Shown here one piece after another: positions 34,822 to 43,240 of a DNA stretch of 64,000 bases. Within the stretch, counting starts at the first letter, position 1, and each line of letters starts with the position of its first letter. The notes beneath the pieces are model-generated. The model worked only from the letters and a program-made list of their open reading frames with translations. It had not been told where the DNA came from and did no database searches. The stretch lies in the NCBI GenBank assembly GCA_003249255.1, contig QKJP01000048.1, forward strand, positions 248,001-312,000, given 5' to 3'. Both the position numbers and the translations under genes were made by a program. Source of the stretch: Bacteroidales bacterium (GTDB lineage Bacteria > Bacteroidota > Bacteroidia > Bacteroidales > Marinilabiliaceae).

Positions 34822-37800
34822 ATGAACCCAAATATATTCTGCCATAAATGTGGAAGCTCAAATAAGCAAAGTGCTAATTATTGCATTCAGTGTGGAACGG
34901 TATTGGTTAAATCCGATGCCGGTGTGGAGGAATTAAGAAAGGAAATCCTGCTTTTAAAAAGTGAGTACGAGCTAAAATTTGATCGCCTTTTAGAAAAAGT
35001 AAACCGCTTAAAAATTGACCGGGAACCTTTAGTAAATACAAAAAGAGAAAGCTTACTGCCACCACCGGCCGAAAGTAGAATCTATCAAAAAGAAGACTTA
35101 AAAACGGAAAGCCCTTCACCGCCAGAAGAAATCAAAAGACCGGAATACAAAACAGATCCCAAAAGGCCGGCATACATTCAACAGCCTAAAACAGATCCTG
35201 TCCATCAAAACTTAACTCCCCCGGAGGAAGTCATTGAACAACCGACATTAAAGGAGCGTCTTAAAGCCATTCCGTTATTGGCTACTTTCTTTGAGTTAAT
35301 TGGTTCTCCATTGGCAAATGCCTGGGATTACATTTCGAAGTTTTATTATCAATACAAAGAGAAAAATCAATTACCGGTGTTTTTCATGACACTGTCAGGA
35401 ATAGCGGCATTGTTATTTGGCTTTGGCTATTTAATGCAGTTGTACATTGGTCATTTTGGAGAAATTAGTGAATTGGTAAAAATAGGCTTCGGCTTTGCTT
35501 GTTCGGGTGGTATAACCTGGTGGGCTACACGACTGTTTAAGCGGGAAGAAAAATACCATGACTTTAGTTCTGCCTTAACAGGTTTAGCGGTGGCACTTAA
35601 TTACCTGTTTATTTACTTTTTGGCCAACATGAGCCATGAAAACCCGGTGTTTTCAAATCCACTTTTGGGCTTTCTTCTAATAATGGCCAACACGGTCTTT
35701 GCCATACTAATTGCCTTACGTTTTGAAACTAAGATTGTAGCCGTTCTCAGTTTAGTGGGTGGTGCTTTTGCGCCATTTTATCTGAATTCAGAAAGTAGTT
35801 CGCCATTCTATTTTGTGTTTTTATGGCTGTTATGTGCGTCATCCATCTACCTTTCAAAAAAGATTAAATGGAAAACGCTTGGCACGATCAGTTTTCTAAC
35901 TGCTGCCACCATTATCGAAACAGCAGTTATTACAGATATAAACATCTTCTCAATATTGATTTATGGGGCAATCTTCCATGCATTTGCCTACTTATTTATC
36001 GTTTTTGCATTATTCAAAGGAAAATCGATTAAAGAAAACCTCAATAAATCCTCATTGCTATTAATTGGGGCGAACATATCATTGTTCATCTTTAACATGT
36101 ATTACCTGATGTTTGATACAGCCTACTACTCTGCCTTAGGTGGTGTCTATTTAGCTAATGCTTTATTGTTTTATCCGGTTTTATGGATTTACAACAAAAC
36201 ATTGAGTTCAAAGATCAGAGTTCTAACGCTAGCCCTTTGTGGAATTTTTGTAGCCTTTGCCATACAGGTCATCTTCGATCAAAGCCTAATGGGTTTCTTC
36301 TGGTCCATCGAAGCATTGGCACTTATCTTTATGGGTTACATCTTCTCCATGCCATCAGTAAGAAAAGAAGGATATGTATTATTGGGGATCGCACTTTTAA
36401 AAATCATCCATACTTTTGGAGATTTTTGGTTCATTAATAACACCTTACTTTGGAGTGCCGGCTATTTAAACTTATTGGCTGTTGGAATAATATTGGCCAT
36501 TCTTATCCTACTCAACAATAAATACAAAACAGATCATACATCTTTTGAAAATCAACTGTTCACCATTGTAAAAAACGCTGTATTTGGATGGTTTACTTTG
36601 GTTTATCTGGTATCTGCACCTTATTATCTGTATAATTACACCTTTGTTTGGGCCATCATCCCGATGTATGGAATTATTTATGCAGCCAACAAAAGTAAAC
36701 TTGTTTTCGGTGAGTTTTTAGGATTAGGCTATGGTATCATTCTGATAAGTGGAATATCGTATTCGGCGGAACAAGCTGATTCATTCCGTTTTGCACTTCA
36801 ACCCTTATGGGGAAAAATAGTAATGGCTGAAGTACTCATTAGCCTGTGGTTCCTAAAATTATTCTATCAGAAATTCTTACCCGCTTCGGCTCATTTAAAA
36901 GCCATGAATGTAGTCAGGGAAATCTTCTATTGGATAGTTCCCTTACTGATTCTTTCGCCCGTAAACAGGCATTACCCGACGTATTTTGAAACGGCATTAT
37001 GGATTTCTACAGGCATTAGTTTTGGTTTAAATCAATTAACCAAACACAAGTCTTTAGTTATGGAAGTTTTTGCATTGGCTGCCATTGCAACCGTTTTAAC
37101 CCTTACTCAATCAGAGAATTTATGGGGCGTATTTTCATCTATTGCAATACTTTCTGCACTGTGGATATCACAAAAAGCTCATCATCCCACCCGATGGTTA
37201 TCAAGCAAATACAAATCACTACTTGAAATCATCCCTTACTATTTTGCAGCTTGTATTTTTGTGGTGACGGAAGCTTTCCTTCATTCCAATTCTGATGCTT
37301 GTGTTGCCACGGCAATCTTCTTATCGTCCATTTTATTGTTACAAAAACACATTGCTCCTATGCAAAAGAGTCTTGGGTTTGGTTTTATTGTACTATTGAT
37401 TGTAACAGGATTTAGTATTGGCGCAAAACAATTGGAGCATTCGGGATTACCCGAAAGTGTTACCTTACTTCCTTTTATTCCCATCGGTCTGTTGATCTAT
37501 CTCAAAAACAGCATTATCAGATTAAAAAAGCTTCAACTGTGGAGTCAATCCATTTTGGTCTTTCATGCCTTGCTATTAATTGGATACAGCTTTGTGTTTG
37601 CGAAATCGGTGTTAACGGTTGCCATCATTTTACATGCCATCATTTTATTGTTTAACTCACTCAAACAAAACATCAAAGGTATGGTATGGTTAAGCATTGC
37701 CTTTTTTGGAGTTGCTGTCACAAAACTATACGTATGGGACATTGCCCATTTTACCATGATTCAAAAAGTATTGGTCTTTGTTTTAATTGGCGCTTTATTA

Positions 37801-37878
37801 TTAGGCGCTTCCTATTTATTTGTGAAGCTAAAAGATAACTTTGAGGCTTCGAAAGTGAATGAGCAAGATTTAAAATAG
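34822..37878 (+). CDS. DUF2339 family polytopic membrane protein with N-terminal zinc ribbon
   Basis: A 1018-residue product. ATG 34822 is chosen because it begins at the zinc ribbon; an in-frame ATG at 34765 adds 19 uninformative residues. The N-terminus CHKCGSSNKQSANYCIQCG is a CxxC...CxxC zinc ribbon. It is followed by a coiled coil (about 35-65), a Pro/Lys-rich linker to about 150, and then some two dozen hydrophobic helices to the C-terminus, the plan of the DUF2339 family. The biochemical role of that family is unknown. Downstream lies another Cys-cluster membrane protein on the same strand. Confidence 0.8.
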   Translation: MNPNIFCHKCGSSNKQSANYCIQCGTVLVKSDAGVEELRKEILLLKSEYELKFDRLLEKVNRLKIDREPLVNTKRESLLPPPAESRIYQKEDLKTESPSPPEEIKRPEYKTDPKRPAYIQQPKTDPVHQNLTPPEEVIEQPTLKERLKAIPLLATFFELIGSPLANAWDYISKFYYQYKEKNQLPVFFMTLSGIAALLFGFGYLMQLYIGHFGEISELVKIGFGFACSGGITWWATRLFKREEKYHDFSSALTGLAVALNYLFIYFLANMSHENPVFSNPLLGFLLIMANTVFAILIALRFETKIVAVLSLVGGAFAPFYLNSESSSPFYFVFLWLLCASSIYLSKKIKWKTLGTISFLTAATIIETAVITDINIFSILIYGAIFHAFAYLFIVFALFKGKSIKENLNKSSLLLIGANISLFIFNMYYLMFDTAYYSALGGVYLANALLFYPVLWIYNKTLSSKIRVLTLALCGIFVAFAIQVIFDQSLMGFFWSIEALALIFMGYIFSMPSVRKEGYVLLGIALLKIIHTFGDFWFINNTLLWSAGYLNLLAVGIILAILILLNNKYKTDHTSFENQLFTIVKNAVFGWFTLVYLVSAPYYLYNYTFVWAIIPMYGIIYAANKSKLVFGEFLGLGYGIILISGISYSAEQADSFRFALQPLWGKIVMAEVLISLWFLKLFYQKFLPASAHLKAMNVVREIFYWIVPLLILSPVNRHYPTYFETALWISTGISFGLNQLTKHKSLVMEVFALAAIATVLTLTQSENLWGVFSSIAILSALWISQKAHHPTRWLSSKYKSLLEIIPYYFAACIFVVTEAFLHSNSDACVATAIFLSSILLLQKHIAPMQKSLGFGFIVLLIVTGFSIGAKQLEHSGLPESVTLLPFIPIGLLIYLKNSIIRLKKLQLWSQSILVFHALLLIGYSFVFAKSVLTVAIILHAIILLFNSLKQNIKGMVWLSIAFFGVAVTKLYVWDIAHFTMIQKVLVFVLIGALLLGASYLFVKLKDNFEASKVNEQDLK

Positions 37879-37912
37879 ACCGTTAGACCCTAGATAATAG
37901 ATCATTAGACTT
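37876..37912. repeat. Short dispersed word repeat, family D
   Basis: TAGACCGTTAGACCCTAGAT then AATAGATCATTAGAC, overlapping the stop codon of the DUF2339 gene. Similar to 18252-18280. Confidence 0.45.
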
Positions 37913-37992
37913 ATGTTTTACATCTAATTAACTAACACTCTATAGAGTATAAAACCCAACAACAGATTAACCTGCTTCTGGAAACAAAAATT

Positions 37993-39018
37993 ATGTACAC
38001 CCAGCAAGACCGACTCGAACATTGCAAACGTTGCGAAAATGCCGTTCGAGATTTTAAAACCGGACTAACCTGTAAGCTATCAGGTAAAAAGCCAGACTTC
38101 GACTATACGTGTGACTTTTTTAAGGAAGATGTAAAGTACAACGAACAACTGAAAGCCAGACAACCGGAGACTTTCACAAGAAAAAACTATTCTCAGGAAT
38201 ATGTAAAAAACATCACTCCATCTAAAGAAGAAGTTTTGTCTTTGGCCACAAAAAAAATAAAAGCTCGTAAGTTATTTGAAAGAGAAATCACCAAAGTAGA
38301 TTTATATAGTTGGGAAAAATTATTTGCTGATACCATAGAAAACATTGATTTATCAGAACAGGTTAAATATGTTTTTGAAGATAAACGAAAACAAAATCAA
38401 AAGGAAAGATCATTTTTCATTGGACTTTCGGGCGCTGGTTTGCTTTTCTTTGTACTTGTTTTTTCTGACACCTCAGATAGCTTATGGTATCTACCGTTCG
38501 TCTTTTGGGGCTTATGCTTTGGGGTAGGCGTTTTACTGGATAAATTCAAACCCATAACCCACCAAAGAGTTTTTGAACTAAACCGAAAAGAACAACACAT
38601 TAAATTATCTGACCCGGTAAAAGATGTAAACTATGTTATTCCTTTTGACCAGGTCTATTTCTATAGAGATAGTACTACTACGCCTGGAGCTTTTTCTAGA
38701 ATTCAGGATTGGTTAGTTATGCCGGAACCTAATGGTAATGAACAGGTTTTAATCCTTCCCCACTTGGGCATACACTACTGTAACAGAGTAGAAGAAGGGC
38801 ACTCAATCATACTGTGGTACATGGATAAAAACCGCCCATTACCTCCCGGCAAAGAATTTGACCCATTCCGCAAATCAGATTTTGAGCGACGAAAAGCGGA
38901 AGGATTCCCTCCGCCTCTTTTTGAAAGTAGTTTTCCAACTCCGGAGGCAACTGATGAATGGCAAACTGAACGTGAGAAACACTGGAAAGATGAAGATTTT
39001 CTTGTAAAAGAAAAATAG
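37993..39018 (+). CDS. Membrane protein with N-terminal Cys cluster, unknown function
   Basis: A 341-residue product. The N-terminus has a Cys/His cluster (HCKRCENAVRDFKTGLTCKL then YTCDFF) that could bind zinc. A charged helical region follows, then two TM helices at about 140-158 and 162-180 and a C-terminal soluble domain. That domain has a beta-rich KDVNYVIPFDQVYFYRDS region and a Pro-rich, acidic tail. No family recognised. It lies 114 bases after the DUF2339 gene and both combine a metal-binding-like N-terminus with membrane helices. A terminator follows directly. Confidence 0.55.
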   Translation: MYTQQDRLEHCKRCENAVRDFKTGLTCKLSGKKPDFDYTCDFFKEDVKYNEQLKARQPETFTRKNYSQEYVKNITPSKEEVLSLATKKIKARKLFEREITKVDLYSWEKLFADTIENIDLSEQVKYVFEDKRKQNQKERSFFIGLSGAGLLFFVLVFSDTSDSLWYLPFVFWGLCFGVGVLLDKFKPITHQRVFELNRKEQHIKLSDPVKDVNYVIPFDQVYFYRDSTTTPGAFSRIQDWLVMPEPNGNEQVLILPHLGIHYCNRVEEGHSIILWYMDKNRPLPPGKEFDPFRKSDFERRKAEGFPPPLFESSFPTPEATDEWQTEREKHWKDEDFLVKEK

Positions 39019-39056
39019 AAAAACCACCTATCCGAACAAATCAGATAAGTGGTTTT
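39019..39056 (+). terminator. Intrinsic terminator
   Basis: Imperfect stem AAAACCACCTATCCGA (39020-39034) with TCAGATAAGTGGTTTTC (39041-39057), small loop, directly after the stop codon at 39018. Confidence 0.75.
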
Positions 39057-39433
39057 CTCACAAACAAACTAACAATGTGTACTTTCAATAAAATCAGATC
39101 CTACAAAGATTTACAAAAAGGAACACGTTCTACTACTAACCGTTGTTAGCGGCATGTAGCTTGTATTTTATACTATTGAAACATTGGCATTAGGAAAAAG
39201 TTCATCATCTAAGATTAAACCAAGGACTTTGTCACCACAAATATCAATGAAGATTAAATCATTAACAGCTTTCAAAAGCTACTAGCTTCAAGCCGTTAGC
39301 CACGAGCTATTCTTAGTAAATGAATGAGTTTTTTTTAAGTAAAATATGGCTTCGGACTCCGGTTTTTTTTTCTTACAAGACTAAATACTATTAAAATTAC
39401 CAACCTTCAATTGTGATGGAACCAAATGATTTA
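39057..39433. other. Gene-free stretch
   Basis: About 375 bases between convergent genes. It holds short repeat-like words (AGCTTCAAGCCGTTAGCCAC near 39287; GGCTTCGGACTCCGG at 39349-39362, followed by a T run that could terminate transcription). The latter shares the word CGGA(C/G)TCCG with 40540-40560. No ORF worth reporting. Confidence 0.45.
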
Positions 39434-40495
39434 TTATTCAACTAAAACTTCTTCTTTCTTATAAACTCCATAAGTCTTTGCCATGTTTACAATGGTTCGT
39501 GCATGAGCTAAGTCCAGGTTAGCAGGATACTCACAGCCGGTTGCTAAAATAAATCCACCACCTTTAGCAAAAGTATCAATTTGCTCACGACAGTATTCTT
39601 CAACTTTTTCTTTAGAAGCACGTGGTAACTCAGTTGGAGGAATACACCCAATTAAAGTAGTTTGCTTACCATACTTTTCTTTAGCTTCAGCCATTGATGA
39701 GCAGTCTGCTGGTACGTGTAAGAAAGAAATACCTTGAGGACGCATCGTCTCAATTTGCTCTTTAAAGTAAATACCTTCACCACAGTTGTGAATCATTACC
39801 ATTACACCTTTAGCGTGTACGCGATCTGCTAAACGACGCATTAATTCCCCTTCGAACTGCATCCACATATCTGCTCCCATAATTGTTTGAGAGGCAAATA
39901 AGGTATCAAACATAATGGCATGAACACCTGTCTCCATTAAAGCATCACAGTACTCTTCTAAAGTAGCTGTTACTTCTTCTAATGCTTCATTTACTTGATC
40001 CGGGCACATGAATAAATCGGTAAAGATCTCAGACATACCACGCATCATACTTAATAAACCAAGCGGCCCAAATACGAACGCTACAACCGGTTTTTCTTCA
40101 CCTTTTGCAGCCATAAGCTTCTTACATAAATCAATGTGCATGCTCATACGAGGCGTCTCACGTGGATTAATGCGCTTTACTTTGGCGTAATCCTCCGGCC
40201 CTTTAATCATATAGTTATCCTTGTTGGGATGAGCGGCCTCTTTCTCTGGATAATGAATTTCCTGGCCAAAATCGGCGGCTTCTACTGATAAGTCAATTAA
40301 GGTACAGATTACATCAAGATCTAATTCTTCTGTTGCTTTAATGTAACCTTCGGCACATTTATCAGCATCTGTTGCCCAGGTTTTATAATCACAGTTTGCA
40401 AATTGGCGGTTTACCCCATTGATTAATGGATATACAGGAACGCGGTCTGCTTCTTTGTGATTTAAAATTGCAGCTACTCTTTCTAATGAATTCAT
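39434..40495 (-). CDS. Uroporphyrinogen decarboxylase family protein (MtaA/CmuA-type methyltransferase)
   Basis: A 353-residue TIM-barrel protein of the UroD superfamily. It starts with the family opening SLERVAAILNHKEADRVPVYP. It lacks the Arg/Asp pattern of true HemE and instead shows the zinc-ligand pattern of methylcobamide:thiol methyltransferases: HNCGEG (about 240) and the late Cys in ATGCEYPANL, with LIGCIPPTELPRA between them. Such enzymes move methyl groups from a corrinoid protein to a thiol. No corrinoid protein or MtaB partner is encoded in the window, so the substrate is open. A GntR-type regulator gene lies about 410 bases upstream on the same strand. Confidence 0.8.
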   Translation of the reverse strand: MNSLERVAAILNHKEADRVPVYPLINGVNRQFANCDYKTWATDADKCAEGYIKATEELDLDVICTLIDLSVEAADFGQEIHYPEKEAAHPNKDNYMIKGPEDYAKVKRINPRETPRMSMHIDLCKKLMAAKGEEKPVVAFVFGPLGLLSMMRGMSEIFTDLFMCPDQVNEALEEVTATLEEYCDALMETGVHAIMFDTLFASQTIMGADMWMQFEGELMRRLADRVHAKGVMVMIHNCGEGIYFKEQIETMRPQGISFLHVPADCSSMAEAKEKYGKQTTLIGCIPPTELPRASKEKVEEYCREQIDTFAKGGGFILATGCEYPANLDLAHARTIVNMAKTYGVYKKEEVLVE

Positions 40496-40908
40496 AGTCT
40501 TTAATATTTAGCTTTTTTAATTAAATGAGATCTTTTTTCAGTTCGGAGTCCGGAGACCGTAGCAAGAACGTTATTTTGCTTTGTTATGGATCAAGCAACA
40601 CTTCTCAGAAGAACTTATATGCCTTCAAATACCCCCTGATTTAAAATATGGCACAAAGATCTATACTCATCCACCTAATATTTAGGGGGATAGAGTTTTA
40701 GCATATTGCTTGAAGTGGAATTTTAGGGAGGTAAGACAAGAAAGAATTAAACAAACTTCTATATTATCCCCACATTTCCAGTTTAATCCTTTATTATCGA
40801 TAAATTCAGGACATAACTATCCCGGGTCAGCAAACACTCGTTTGTGCTACTAACTAAATTTCAATACCTTACATTATTTAATTTTTATCAATCAACAGTT
40901 TCGATAGG
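40496..40908. other. Non-coding region upstream of the UroD-family gene
   Basis: About 410 bases that should carry the promoter and leader of the methyltransferase gene. It holds the word GTTCGGAGTCCGGAG (40541-40555) and a hairpin TCCACCTAA/TTAGGGGGA around 40669-40690 with a nearby CCCCCT at 40630. No riboswitch family could be recognised, and no coding potential is seen. Confidence 0.45.
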
Positions 40909-41940
40909 TTATGTTTCGCCCACAACCAATCGTGGTTGAAAGATGAACTGTTTCTGACTGTTCTTTTCTTTTTTCTCGTCAATGATGGTGGCAATGCTTT
41001 GAGCCATTTTAGGATAACAACAATCGATACTGGTAATAAGTGGTTTGAATAAATCAAGTAATTCTGTTTTACCATAACACACTAAACTTATCTCTTGCGG
41101 AATACAAATACCCCAAGAAACCACTCGTCCATATACCTTAATAGCATCTACATCAGCTGCACAAAGAATTCCACCAATGTTGTTTTTACTGATAAACTCC
41201 ACACTTAATTCTCTGGCTTCATCTAAAACATGAACTTCTCGTTGTGACTTAGACTCTGATGTAAAACTGATAAAGCAGGCTTCCATCAACTCATGCAATA
41301 AATTGGGTCCACTCCAGTTCTGGTTTCTGATCATCAATAGGTTCTTATCTGTTTTTTCAAGCAGATAATCCCCTGCACGCTTTACGCCCAATTCGTACGA
41401 CTGTATGGCATATTGCAGTTTTGAACGAGACATGGTGTAATCGGCCAACACAACTTGTGTATTTCCGGAAATAAGCCGATTATAAAACTCCGTTGTTTTT
41501 GTTTCATCAAAATTTGGCACTACGACCACCGCATCATAACCTTCGCGAATCATTTCACCAACTGTGCTCATTTCTTTCTCGAGATTATTAAAATGAAAAC
41601 AACAGTTGATCTCATAACCCCTTTTAATGGCTTCTCCACGAAGGTGAACTATTAACTCTTCCATGTTTGATGATAAGAATGGAAGCACAACTCCCCAAAC
41701 GTTTTGGGTGGTTGAACCATGAGTTACAAAAGATCCTTTTCCAACGCGCTTTACAATCAAACCCTTTTCTGCCAACATGCTTAAAACCTGTTTGGCTGTA
41801 TCGCGCGAAACTTTGTGAGTGAGCATTATTTTATTGATCGAATCAAGCTGATCGCCCGGTTTATATTTTAGGCTTAAAATGGCCTGCTCGTAATAATTGT
41901 ACAAGCGTTGATAAACCGGTATAAATGAATTATCACTCAT
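40909..41940 (-). CDS. GntR-type transcriptional regulator with LacI-like sensor domain
   Basis: A 343-residue one-component regulator. ATG 41940 is chosen; an in-frame start nine codons upstream is less likely. The N-terminal winged helix (about 5-75) is GntR-like: YEQAILSLKYKPGDQLDSIN, HKVSRDTAKQVLSMLAEKGL, VGKGSFVTHG. The rest is a periplasmic-binding-protein-like sensor (VWGVVLPFLSSNMEELIVHL, DAVVVVPNFDE, GGILCAADVDAIKVYG, ISLVCYG), the layout of AraR-type sugar regulators. The ligand is unknown. It lies between the UroD-family gene (same strand) and the divergent ferredoxin gene, so either may be its target. Confidence 0.85.
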   Translation of the reverse strand: MSDNSFIPVYQRLYNYYEQAILSLKYKPGDQLDSINKIMLTHKVSRDTAKQVLSMLAEKGLIVKRVGKGSFVTHGSTTQNVWGVVLPFLSSNMEELIVHLRGEAIKRGYEINCCFHFNNLEKEMSTVGEMIREGYDAVVVVPNFDETKTTEFYNRLISGNTQVVLADYTMSRSKLQYAIQSYELGVKRAGDYLLEKTDKNLLMIRNQNWSGPNLLHELMEACFISFTSESKSQREVHVLDEARELSVEFISKNNIGGILCAADVDAIKVYGRVVSWGICIPQEISLVCYGKTELLDLFKPLITSIDCCYPKMAQSIATIIDEKKEKNSQKQFIFQPRLVVGET

Positions 41941-41950
41941 TGAACTCTTT

Positions 41951-42079
41951 TGTGTTTCACATGACAATATTAAGCAGTTTGTGCATCTCTAACAAAAAAA
42001 GCAACACATTACATCACACTTGTTATCACACCCACACACAGCATCACACTTTCCTGTTTTTCCACCCATACCTTCACAC
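41951..42079. promoter_or_regulatory. Candidate regulator sites: TGTGTTTCACA palindrome and four (A/T)TCACAC repeats
   Basis: TGTG-TTT-CACA is a palindrome at 41951-41961, 10 bases upstream of the GntR start. The 7-mer ATCACAC occurs at 42013, 42025 and 42043, and TTCACAC at 42073 (spacings 12, 18 and 30 bases, all in the same direction). They lie in the 297-base gap shared by the regulator and the ferredoxin gene. Confidence 0.4.
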
Positions 42080-42149
42080 TCAAGACTAATTCCGCCCACT
42101 TATACCTGAAGTTACACCCACTACAAATCTACATACTTTAGTATTTACG

Positions 42150-42157
42150 TATTTTTG
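42150..42157 (+). promoter_or_regulatory. Candidate -7 box (TATTTTTG) for the ferredoxin gene
   Basis: Exact TAnnTTTG match, 80 bases before the ferredoxin ATG. The upstream (A/T)TCACAC repeats end about 70 bases before it. Confidence 0.4.
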
Positions 42158-42237
42158 ACTTACCGTTTTCAACTGAATTAGATCTATTACCACTATTCTC
42201 GAAATAGACAACAATAAATTTACAAAAGTAGAATATC

Positions 42238-42414
42238 ATGAATCATCCAACAATTAAAAACGACACTTGCATTAAATGCAATATCTGCCTTGAAAACTGC
42301 CCATACAAAGGCATTGAACTACAAGATGAGAAATACATCATTAATATGGAGACCTGCATAAAATGTGGAGCTTGTACTCAAATGTGCCCGATGATGTGTA
42401 TTTCGCAGGAATAA
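42238..42414 (+). CDS. Small 2[4Fe-4S] ferredoxin
   Basis: A 58-residue protein, ATG 42238 to TAA 42412-42414. It carries two classic cluster motifs, CIKCNICLENCP and CIKCGACTQMCP, each with the CxxCxxCxxxCP pattern, separated by an acidic stretch (GIELQDEKYIINME). It is a cytoplasmic low-potential electron carrier of the clostridial type. No oxidoreductase gene adjoins it. Its neighbours are the divergent GntR-type regulator and, beyond it, the UroD-family methyltransferase. Corrinoid methyl-transfer systems often need a ferredoxin for reactivation, a possible but unproven link. Confidence 0.88.
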   Translation: MNHPTIKNDTCIKCNICLENCPYKGIELQDEKYIINMETCIKCGACTQMCPMMCISQE

Positions 42415-42468
42415 AAAAGGGGGCAGATACGACAAAAATCTTACGATAAAAACAAGATCATGTATAAT

Positions 42469-42499
42469 TTTGTATATACAACTTCAATGTGTAACTTTG
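42469..42499 (+). promoter_or_regulatory. mazEF promoter with overlapping palindromic operator
   Basis: TTTG (42469-42472), 19 bases, TAACTTTG (42492-42499): an exact Bacteroidota -33/-7 pair, 34 bases before the mazE start. The perfect palindrome TGTATATACA (42471-42480) overlaps the -33 box, with another TGTATA at 42461-42466. It is a plausible MazE-type operator for autorepression. Confidence 0.7.
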
Positions 42500-42532
42500 T
42501 CTAAATACTTTGTTGGATAAAACCATAATACC

Positions 42533-42784
42533 ATGAAAACAAATACTGTTGTAAAAAAGTGGGGAAACAGTCTTGGTCTACGACTCCCAATGTCTATCGT
42601 CAAAGAAAATCAAATATTTGATGGTGAAGAATTCAACATAGAAACGACCCAAAATGGGACAATTACACTTACCCCTAAACAGAAGAAAAGGTACGACTTA
42701 TTAGAACTTCTGGAGGATGTAAACGAATCTAATCTTCATGGAGAATCATCAACAGGCGATCCTTTAGGAAAAGAAATATGGTAA
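42533..42784 (+). CDS. mazE: MazE-type antitoxin (AbrB/MazE swapped-hairpin)
   Basis: An 83-residue antitoxin. The N-terminal half is the AbrB-like DNA-binding swapped hairpin (NTVVKKWGNSLGLRLPMSIV, then GEEFNIETTQNGTITLTPK). The acidic C-terminus (LLELLEDVNESN) is the unstructured tail that wraps and inhibits MazF. It neutralises the toxin encoded by the next gene, which overlaps it by 7 bases, and together with it should repress the operon. A palindrome over the promoter's -33 element fits that. Confidence 0.9.
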   Translation: MKTNTVVKKWGNSLGLRLPMSIVKENQIFDGEEFNIETTQNGTITLTPKQKKRYDLLELLEDVNESNLHGESSTGDPLGKEIW

Positions 42785-43116
42785 ACAGTTACGTTCCTGA
42801 AAAAGGTGATTTTGTGATGATTAATTTTAATCCACAAGCAGGCAAAGAACAAGCCGGCCACAGACCTGCACTTTTTCTTTCTCCAAGTATTTACAATCAA
42901 AAAACAGGATTATGTATCGCATGTCCTATTACTAATAGTAAAAAAGGTTATGCTTTTGAAGTTGATTGTAATTCGCCAAAAGTTAGCGGCGTTATTCTTT
43001 CTGATCATGTAAAATCACTTGATTGGAAAATGAGAGGTGTAACTTATAAAGCAAAAGCCTCACAAAAAGTACTCGAACAAGTTAAAGGTAAACTTAAATC
43101 AATCATTGATTTTTAA
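42778..43116 (+). CDS. mazF: MazF-type mRNA endoribonuclease toxin
   Basis: A 112-residue PemK/MazF toxin, a sequence-specific mRNA cleaving enzyme that slows translation. It follows the Escherichia coli MazF pattern closely: YVPEKGDFVMINFNPQAG, EQAGHRPALFLSP, YNQKTGLCIACPIT, SKKGYAFEV and VILSDHVKSLDWKMRG, including the Arg and Thr of the active site. It is translationally coupled to mazE (7-base overlap). The frame is intact, so the toxin-antitoxin pair is probably active. It may serve in phage defence or stress response; its cut site cannot be predicted. Confidence 0.92.
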   Translation: MVNSYVPEKGDFVMINFNPQAGKEQAGHRPALFLSPSIYNQKTGLCIACPITNSKKGYAFEVDCNSPKVSGVILSDHVKSLDWKMRGVTYKAKASQKVLEQVKGKLKSIIDF

Positions 43117-43149
43117 TAGCAATTTATCTGAATTAGATACATCCGTAAA

Positions 43150-43240
43150 TTGTCACATTCTCAAATTCCCTAATTTGCACATTTACTCATTAGCACATTA
43201 ATCACTTCTGCCCACTGCCTTCTGCCTTCTACCTCCTATT
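43150..43240. repeat. Dispersed repeats B and C joined; C forms the 3' end of the upstream coding sequence
   Basis: 43150-43202 is the fullest copy of family B (tTGTCACATTCTCAAATTCC then CTAATTTGCACATTTACTCA, then TTAGCACATTA). 43203-43235 is CACTTCTGCCCACTGCCTTC then TGCCTTCTACC, the reverse complement of the GGCAGAAGGCAG word at 6338-6354. The minus-strand gene 43198-46209 takes its stop codon and last dozen codons from this block. Confidence 0.6.

Noticed and set aside
40496-40908. A possible cobalamin or other riboswitch before the methyltransferase gene
   Set aside because: Only short hairpins and CCCCCT/AGGGGG words; the conserved B12-box or other riboswitch cores were not found by eye. 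A covariance search would decide it.
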